A stretch of DNA of 64,000 nt, taken from positions 124,001 through 188,000 of the forward strand of contig NZ_LMOV01000026.1 in assembly GCF_001424265.1 (NCBI RefSeq), given 5' to 3'. The DNA comes from Acidovorax sp. Leaf160. GTDB lineage: Bacteria > Pseudomonadota > Gammaproteobacteria > Burkholderiales > Burkholderiaceae_C. Position 1 is the stretch's first letter. The number at the start of each line of letters is the position of its first letter. A program made the position numbers and the translations under genes. Below are positions 58,905 through 64,000 of this stretch, piece by piece. The notes below the pieces were generated by a model. That model did not search any database and was not told where the DNA came from. It worked only from the letters and a program-made list of their open reading frames with translations.

Positions 58905-61628
58905 ATGCGGCACGCCGTGGCGGCCGCAGCGGTGCTGCTCGCGACGCTGGTCAGCGCCCTCGCATCGGAGGCTGCGAGCGCTCCCGGGGCCACTCCCGCC
59001 GCCACTCCTGCCACCACTTCCGCCGCCACCCCCGCCCCACCCCCTGCGACGACCGCCACGCGCGCCGAAGCGCTGCTGCAGCGGGCCGCCGCCACCTTGC
59101 AGGGGGCGCCCGACCCGGCGGCCTGGGACGCACTGCGGCAGGCCCGCCGCCTGTGGTCCACCGGCCCGGGGCTGACGCCGCGCGAGCGCGCGCTGGGCCT
59201 GGCCCGCGCCGGGCAGATCGCGAGCTGGCTGCATGCGCAGCGCGGACAGCACGAACGCGCCGACGCCGAGGCACGGGCATCGCTGCGCATCGCCCGCCAG
59301 TGGCTGCCGCCGCACGGCGCAGAGGTGCTGGGCGCGCGGCAGGTGCTTTTCTCGCACGCCGTGGCCCGGCAGCAGTGGGCCCGGGCCCGGGCAGAACTGG
59401 AACTGCTGCGCCCCTGGCTGGCCGCCGACGAGGCGTGCGACGACCCGCTCTGCGCGAACGTGCTGGCCACCCGATCGCGCATGCACGCGGCGCAGCAGGA
59501 TCTGGACGCCGCCTATGCCGCGGCCCGTGCCGCGCACCGCTTCAGCCTGCGCACCGGTGAGCCGCACGGGCTGGGCTGGGCCGAGCTGTCGCTGGCCAGC
59601 CTGGCCCAGCGCCTGGGCCGGCGTGCGGAAGAACGCGACTGGCTGCAGTCCGTGCTGCAGCGCGCGGACTGCGGCGAGCTGCCCGCCGACCACCCCGCCG
59701 TGCCGCAGGCGCGCAGCGCCTACCAGGCCTTGCTGGCCAGCGACGGCGGCACGGCGGCGCTGGAGGCCGCGCGCCGCCAGGCACGGGAGGCCACCGCCAC
59801 CCTGCAGGCGCGCGAAGGCCTGCTGTCGCGCGACCGCGCCGGGCTGCTGCTGGACCGCGCCGCCCTGAGCCACCAGGCAGGCGACCTGGACGCCGCGCGC
59901 CGCGAAGCGGCCGAGGCCTGGGCGATCGGCTGGGCGACGCAGCACGTCGACACGCAGTGGCAGGCCGTCGAGCGGCTGGTGCGGCTGTCGCAGGGCCGGA
60001 AGGCGCCGTGGGCGGAAGCGGCCTACGGCAAGATGTTCGTCAACACCGTGCAGCAGCAGCGGGCCGGCCTGCGCAGCTTCGCACCCGACGCGCAGGAGCG
60101 CTTCGTGCAGCCGCGCCTGCCAGGCTATGAAGAGCTGGCCGACGCGCTCTTGCGCATGCAGCGCTGGGCGGAGGCCGAGCAGGTGCTGTCCCTGGTGCGC
60201 AGCAACGCGTACCACGCCCTGGTGCGCAGCGCGCCACCCCCGCTCACGCTGCCCTTCACTCCAGGCGAGCGGCCCGGCCAGCAGCGGCTGGCACAGGCGG
60301 GGCAGTCGCTGCGGCAATGGCACGCGCAGCTGCAGCGGACCGGGCGGCCGGCGGACGACGCCACCAACGCGCGGCTGCAGGCCGAACTGGAGGGGGCCGT
60401 GCAGGCGCTGCTCGACCTGGCCCGGCCGCCCGTGGGGGTTCAAGGCGGCCCAGGCGGCCCAGGCGCTCCAGGTGCCGCCTCCGCAGTGACGCGAGCCGCC
60501 CTGCCCCCTGCCCCCCCGCCGGGCGGCGGCATCACCCGCGTGGTCTACCTGCCCGGCCCCGATGCGCTCTACATCGCGGTGCAGTCGCAGGGCCAGGCCA
60601 CCGTGCGGGAGGTTGCGGTGAGCGACGCCGACTTGCTGGACCATGTCGCCGCGCTGCGCCGCGCCCTGCAGAACCCGGGCGCCGACCCCTTGCCGGCCGC
60701 GCAGGCGCTGCACGCGCTGCTCTGGGCGCCGATTGCCGACCTGGTGCCCACGGGCGACCATGCCCCGCCCGTGCGGCTGCGCGCCGAAGGCGTGCTGCGT
60801 TACCTGCCGTTCGCCGTGCTGCACGATGGGCAGCGCTGGCTGGTGGAGCAGGCCACGCTCAGCCTCGACGGGGGCGGCGCGCTGCCCGATTCCGGCCCGC
60901 CGGCGCCCCGCTCCACCGCCGCGCCCCGCCAGGGCTGGGCCCTGCTGGGCGCCAGCCACGGCGGCGGACTGCCGGCGCTGCCGCAGGTGCCGCACGAGCT
61001 GCGCGGCCTGCAACAGCTGGCGCCCGGGCCGGCGGCCGCCACGCCGCTGTCGCTGGACGAGCGCTTCACGCCCGAGCGACTGCGCCAGGCGCTGGCCACG
61101 CGCCAGGTGGTGCACATCGCCAGCCATTTCGTGCTGACCCCCGGCCAGCCCGCGGGCGGATGGCTGCAGCTGGGCAACCACCGGCGGCTGACGCTGCAGG
61201 CCCTGGCCGGCCCCGCCTACCGCTTCGACGGGCTGGAACTGCTCACCCTCTCGGCCTGCGAAACCGCCTTGCCGTCCGCGCCCGGCACGGACGATGCCCC
61301 GCTGGAAAGCCTGGCCTGGCTGGCCCATGCGCGCGGCGCGCGCAATGTGCTGGCCAGCCTGTGGGCCGTGCCCGATGCGCCTACCGGCCAGCTGATGCAG
61401 CGCGTGTACCGGCAGATCGCCCAGGGCCAGCCTCCCGCCGCCGCCCTGCAGCGCGCACAGGCCAGCCTGCTGACGGAGCCGCCACCGCCGGGCCCAGGCC
61501 CTGCCGCCGCCCGCGGGCTGCGCCCGCTCGCCCCGGACGCTGCAACGGCAGAGCCGCGCCAGCGCCCGCCGTCGCTGCACCCCTACTACTGGGGCGCTTT
61601 CGTGGTGCTGTCAGCCACGCAGGATTGA
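58905..61628 (+). CDS. Exported CHAT-domain (caspase-HetF-like) protein with helical repeats
   Basis: A 907-residue protein. A signal peptide (residues 1-26) is followed by an Ala/Pro/Thr-rich spacer, then a long TPR-like helical region (~50-500). The C-terminal CHAT protease domain has the His/Cys dyad His741 (HIASHFVLTPG) and Cys785 (LTLSACETALP). CHAT proteases are separase/caspase relatives; in several systems they cleave partners during stress or phage response, but exported CHAT proteins have no established role. ATG 58905 has GGAGGAG just upstream; GTG 58875 is possible. Convergent with a caspase-fold gene. Confidence 0.88.
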   Translation: MRHAVAAAAVLLATLVSALASEAASAPGATPAATPATTSAATPAPPPATTATRAEALLQRAAATLQGAPDPAAWDALRQARRLWSTGPGLTPRERALGLARAGQIASWLHAQRGQHERADAEARASLRIARQWLPPHGAEVLGARQVLFSHAVARQQWARARAELELLRPWLAADEACDDPLCANVLATRSRMHAAQQDLDAAYAAARAAHRFSLRTGEPHGLGWAELSLASLAQRLGRRAEERDWLQSVLQRADCGELPADHPAVPQARSAYQALLASDGGTAALEAARRQAREATATLQAREGLLSRDRAGLLLDRAALSHQAGDLDAARREAAEAWAIGWATQHVDTQWQAVERLVRLSQGRKAPWAEAAYGKMFVNTVQQQRAGLRSFAPDAQERFVQPRLPGYEELADALLRMQRWAEAEQVLSLVRSNAYHALVRSAPPPLTLPFTPGERPGQQRLAQAGQSLRQWHAQLQRTGRPADDATNARLQAELEGAVQALLDLARPPVGVQGGPGGPGAPGAASAVTRAALPPAPPPGGGITRVVYLPGPDALYIAVQSQGQATVREVAVSDADLLDHVAALRRALQNPGADPLPAAQALHALLWAPIADLVPTGDHAPPVRLRAEGVLRYLPFAVLHDGQRWLVEQATLSLDGGGALPDSGPPAPRSTAAPRQGWALLGASHGGGLPALPQVPHELRGLQQLAPGPAAATPLSLDERFTPERLRQALATRQVVHIASHFVLTPGQPAGGWLQLGNHRRLTLQALAGPAYRFDGLELLTLSACETALPSAPGTDDAPLESLAWLAHARGARNVLASLWAVPDAPTGQLMQRVYRQIAQGQPPAAALQRAQASLLTEPPPPGPGPAAARGLRPLAPDAATAEPRQRPPSLHPYYWGAFVVLSATQD

Positions 61629-61697
61629 TTGCTATTTTTTTAATAGCAATAAACGCTGAAGGGACAAGCGCCCGAGGCACTTTTGATTCGAAATTGA
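61628..61697. repeat. Dispersed intergenic repeat, copy 8, at the CHAT/caspase junction
   Basis: ATTGCTATT/AATAGCAAT form a perfect inverted repeat (61628-61650), followed by AAACGCTGAAGGGACAAGCG and CACTTTTGATTCGAAATTG. The hairpin may also end transcription. A half copy (TTGTTTTGATAGCTGAAC) lies at 61768-61785. Confidence 0.6.
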
Positions 61698-61839
61698 CGG
61701 AAGCCCCGCCTGTCGGCGGGCCGGGCCCGGTGCGCCGCCGGCCGATCGAACGCCCACCGCTCGCTCTTGTTTTGATAGCTGAACCACCAGTTGGCATGCG
61801 CGCCGGAGGCGGTCTGCATTCCCGTCCCCTGGCCAGGGC

Positions 61840-63414
61840 TCAGGTGGGCGGGCGGGCGCCGGGGTGGCCGTCCGTCACCTGCCAGCCTGCGCGCGCCTGC
61901 CAAGCGGGCGGCACGGCCGGCGACGCTTCTCGGGGCAGGCCGTCCTTCGGCACCGGGGCCACCTGCAGCACCAGCGACTCCTGCGCTGGCGACAGCCCCG
62001 GCGTGATGTCGAAGCGCCGATGCAGCCGGGCGGGCGCGCGCGGGGTGCCGGCATCGAAGCGGGTGCTGTCGCCCGCCAGCGCCGGGTAGAGCACCGTCTG
62101 GACGCCGGCGGCGTCCACATGCACCAGCAGCACGTCCACCGGCAGGCCGCTGGTGTTGTCCAGCTGCAGATCCAGCACCGCCCCGACCGGCAGCGGGCCC
62201 AGCGCGAGCAGGGGCTGCCGCGCCCAGTCCCACGACCGCGCGGGCGTGCCGGGCAATGACGATGCCAGCCGCACCCGCACGCCGGCCGGGAGCGCGGCCG
62301 GCGGGGGCGCCGCCGCGTCGTCCAGCCGCAGCGGTGCCTGCGGCACCAGCGTCCAGAGCGGCGCGAGCAAGGTGCCCTCGAAGCGCGGCGAGGGCCAGCC
62401 CGAGGCCGGCAGACCGGCCGCCGCCGCCCACTGGCGGGACCGCGCCGTCAGCCCCCGGGCCAGCGCCGCATAGTCGGGCAGCGAGCCAACGCCGGGCGCC
62501 AGGGCGGCGCACAGGGCGCTGGTGAACAGCCCGCGCACGATGCCATCGGGCCCGCGCCATTCGGGCGTGCGCTGGGTGGACTCGCAGGCCAGCAGGGCGA
62601 TGTAGCCTGCGGGCCGGGCGCGGGCCGGGGGAAGCTGGTCGGGCAGTTGGGCGGGCACATGGGCGGGCGACCCGCTGGAGGCCGGGGCGGGCGTGCGCAG
62701 GCCGCTGCCCGGCAAAGGCTGCAGGGACTGCAGATCGGCCACGCGCAGGCCGCGCCAGGCCAGGTCCAGCACGCTGGAGCGGGTGGCCGACGCGGCATGG
62801 CAGGCGTCCACCGCCAGCACCACGTGGGCGCCGCGCGCCAGCCAGTCGTCCACGCACTGGCCGATTTCGGCATCGCTCACCGCGCCCTGCAGCGGCCAGG
62901 CGCTGCCGGCGGGCAGACGGGCGGCGTCCGAGGTGAGCAGGCAGGTGCGCTGGCCGTCCGGCTCGTTCGCCGGCGCCGCCGGGGCCGCCACCCGCACACC
63001 GTGCCCCGACCAGAACAGCAACACCGTGTCGCCCGGCGCCAGCCGGCTGCCCTGCGCTTGCAGCGCCTTCAACACCTCGGCCCGGTCGGGCGAGGGCGCC
63101 ACGGTGCCGGCGACGCCGTCGGCCAGCACGGTGATGTGCTGCGGCAGGAAACCGTGGCCGCCCAGCACCTTCCGCATCGCCACCACGTCGTGCGCGGGGC
63201 CCTTGAGCCACAGCGCGGCAGGCTGGCGCGCGAGGGCCGAGACGCCGATCAGCAGGGCATGCCGCTGGCCGCCAGCGCCGCGGGCGGCATCGGCCGGTCG
63301 CGGCCACAGGCCGGCCCACAGAGCGCCGGCGCTCGGCAGGACGGCGGTGGCACCCCAGGCGGCGGCGGTGGCGGCGGTGGCGGCGGTGGCGGTGATCGCT
63401 TGGCGGCGTTGCAC
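61840..63414 (-). CDS. Exported caspase-family (peptidase C14) protein
   Basis: A 524-residue protein. The N-terminus has a twin-arginine-like start (QRRQAITATAA) and an Ala/Thr-rich hydrophobic stretch. The p20-like domain holds the catalytic pair His138 (LLFWSGHGV) and Cys205 (LAVDACHAAS). The C-terminal ~180 residues are beta-rich (GVRVRLASSLPG, VGAVLDLQLDNTSG), resembling DUF4384-type domains found with bacterial caspases. The GTG start lacks a clear ribosome-binding site. It runs convergent to the CHAT gene, and the gene upstream encodes a membrane protein cut by the window edge. Confidence 0.88.
   Translation of the reverse strand: MQRRQAITATAATAATAAAWGATAVLPSAGALWAGLWPRPADAARGAGGQRHALLIGVSALARQPAALWLKGPAHDVVAMRKVLGGHGFLPQHITVLADGVAGTVAPSPDRAEVLKALQAQGSRLAPGDTVLLFWSGHGVRVAAPAAPANEPDGQRTCLLTSDAARLPAGSAWPLQGAVSDAEIGQCVDDWLARGAHVVLAVDACHAASATRSSVLDLAWRGLRVADLQSLQPLPGSGLRTPAPASSGSPAHVPAQLPDQLPPARARPAGYIALLACESTQRTPEWRGPDGIVRGLFTSALCAALAPGVGSLPDYAALARGLTARSRQWAAAAGLPASGWPSPRFEGTLLAPLWTLVPQAPLRLDDAAAPPPAALPAGVRVRLASSLPGTPARSWDWARQPLLALGPLPVGAVLDLQLDNTSGLPVDVLLVHVDAAGVQTVLYPALAGDSTRFDAGTPRAPARLHRRFDITPGLSPAQESLVLQVAPVPKDGLPREASPAVPPAWQARAGWQVTDGHPGARPPT
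63361..63387. repeat. 9-bp tandem repeat in the caspase signal region
   Basis: Three perfect GGCGGCGGT units encode an Ala-Thr-Ala repeat in the export signal on the minus strand. Changes in copy number would lengthen the hydrophobic segment in frame. Confidence 0.8.
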
Positions 63415-63477
63415 GGCGGTGGTGGAAGACGGGAGCGGTCGCGAGCGGGTAGGCGGGGTGGCGGGCAGGGTGGCGAT

Positions 63478-64000
63478 TCAGGGCGCCTCGGCCTGCAGGA
63501 CGGCCGGATGGGCGCGCGCGGCCTGCAGCGCAGCCACTGCGTCGGCGGCCGGCACTTCCAGCACCCAGCGGCCCGGCGCCTCCAGCACCAGGCGGTGGCC
63601 CGGATGGCCGGCCAGCAGCGCCGGCAGCGTTTCGGCCTGCGCTCCAGCGCGCAGTCGCAGTGCGATGCGGACGGTGGCGGGAGGCGGTGCCTCCTGCAGG
63701 GCCTCCACCCCGGCCCCACGCCAGGCCAGGTCGGCCGGCGGGTGGGTGTCGCGCCAGGCGATCCAGCCGGCCTGCGCCACGATCACCAGCGTGGCCAGCG
63801 CGCCGGCGGGCTGGGCGAACCAGAGCGCCCAGCCCGCCCGGGTCCGGGAGGGCCGGGCACGGGGTGCCACCGCGGGCGCGGGGCCGGCTTCGGCGCCGGG
63901 CACCCGGCCCGGGTCGGCCGGGCGGACGGCGGTCTGCGCGGCGGCCGCGCCCGACGGGGCTTGCCGCATGCGCGCGCGCAGTTGCTCCAGGCCGGCCTGC
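63478..64000 (-). CDS. Single-pass membrane protein, possibly anti-sigma-like (5' end outside window)
   Basis: At least 173 residues are visible; the frame stays open to the right edge (AGLEQLRARMRQAP before the first internal Met), so the true start lies outside. An Ala/Pro/Arg-rich segment precedes one transmembrane helix (GALATLVIVAQAGWIAW), and a ~100-residue C-terminal domain has alternating hydrophobic residues (TVRIALRLRAGAQAETLPAL). The layout matches membrane anti-sigma factors, which often precede caspase/CHAT genes, but the zinc-binding N-terminus cannot be seen. It ends 63 bp before the caspase gene on the same strand. Confidence 0.65.
   Translation of the reverse strand, partial: QAGLEQLRARMRQAPSGAAAAQTAVRPADPGRVPGAEAGPAPAVAPRARPSRTRAGWALWFAQPAGALATLVIVAQAGWIAWRDTHPPADLAWRGAGVEALQEAPPPATVRIALRLRAGAQAETLPALLAGHPGHRLVLEAPGRWVLEVPAADAVAALQAARAHPAVLQAEAP

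Noticed and set aside
61628-61650. A dedicated terminator for the CHAT gene
   Set aside because: The inverted repeat has its T run inside the loop and belongs to the dispersed repeat; termination there is possible but not shown.

Overview
The window is 64 kb of high-GC DNA with the gene content and codon use of a Comamonadaceae betaproteobacterium. Gene families and a characteristic intergenic repeat make it look most like Acidovorax/Paracidovorax; this genus call is from memory and was not checked by a search. It is ordinary chromosome: tightly packed genes, many 4-bp start/stop overlaps, no rRNA, tRNA, CRISPR array, insertion sequence or complete prophage seen.

Layout. 1-13.9 kb: a cut DUF2868 membrane protein, mltA, a small membrane protein, an OmpA-type lipoprotein, a FixJ-type two-component pair, and a nitrilase/yhdP pair facing glnE. 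14.2-26.3 kb: a sulfur-scavenging locus made of an FMN reductase, two SfnB-type flavin oxidoreductases, a flavin-dependent (LLM) monooxygenase, three MetQ-like binding proteins, and one ABC ATPase plus permease. This locus is interrupted at 14.9-17.7 kb by a broken acyl-CoA dehydrogenase-like gene and a foreign-looking, lower-GC gene for a lone P-loop NTPase. 26.5-33.1 kb: a TetR-controlled RND efflux operon. 33.3-43.9 kb: a Uma2 nuclease-like protein, an SNF2 helicase, a degenerate HD-GYP protein, a secreted glutathione peroxidase, a candidate small RNA, a GST, purB, yaeQ and two small cysteine-motif proteins.

44-53.2 kb: a TerC transporter behind a yybP-ykoY manganese riboswitch, a holin-like membrane protein, an M48 protease, then an AT-rich block (most of moaC, a TfpX-like gene, pilA with a sigma-54 promoter). 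This is followed by an FHA/PP2C pair and a second TerC. 53.4-56.6 kb: sucCD and a type-2 argC. 56.7-64 kb: a TonB-dependent receptor followed by an exported CHAT-domain protein. A caspase-fold protein and a membrane protein cut by the window edge come in on the opposite strand.

Strongest leads: (1) the CHAT/caspase convergent locus; (2) the solitary P-loop NTPase in a degraded sulfur-gene hotspot; (3) a candidate small RNA at 39885-39982 with an anti-Shine-Dalgarno CU-rich loop; (4) the pilA/moaC recombination mosaic; (5) a 29-bp motif shared by two sulfur-gene promoters; (6) a dispersed roughly 60-bp repeat with at least eight copies, one forming the end of a coding sequence.
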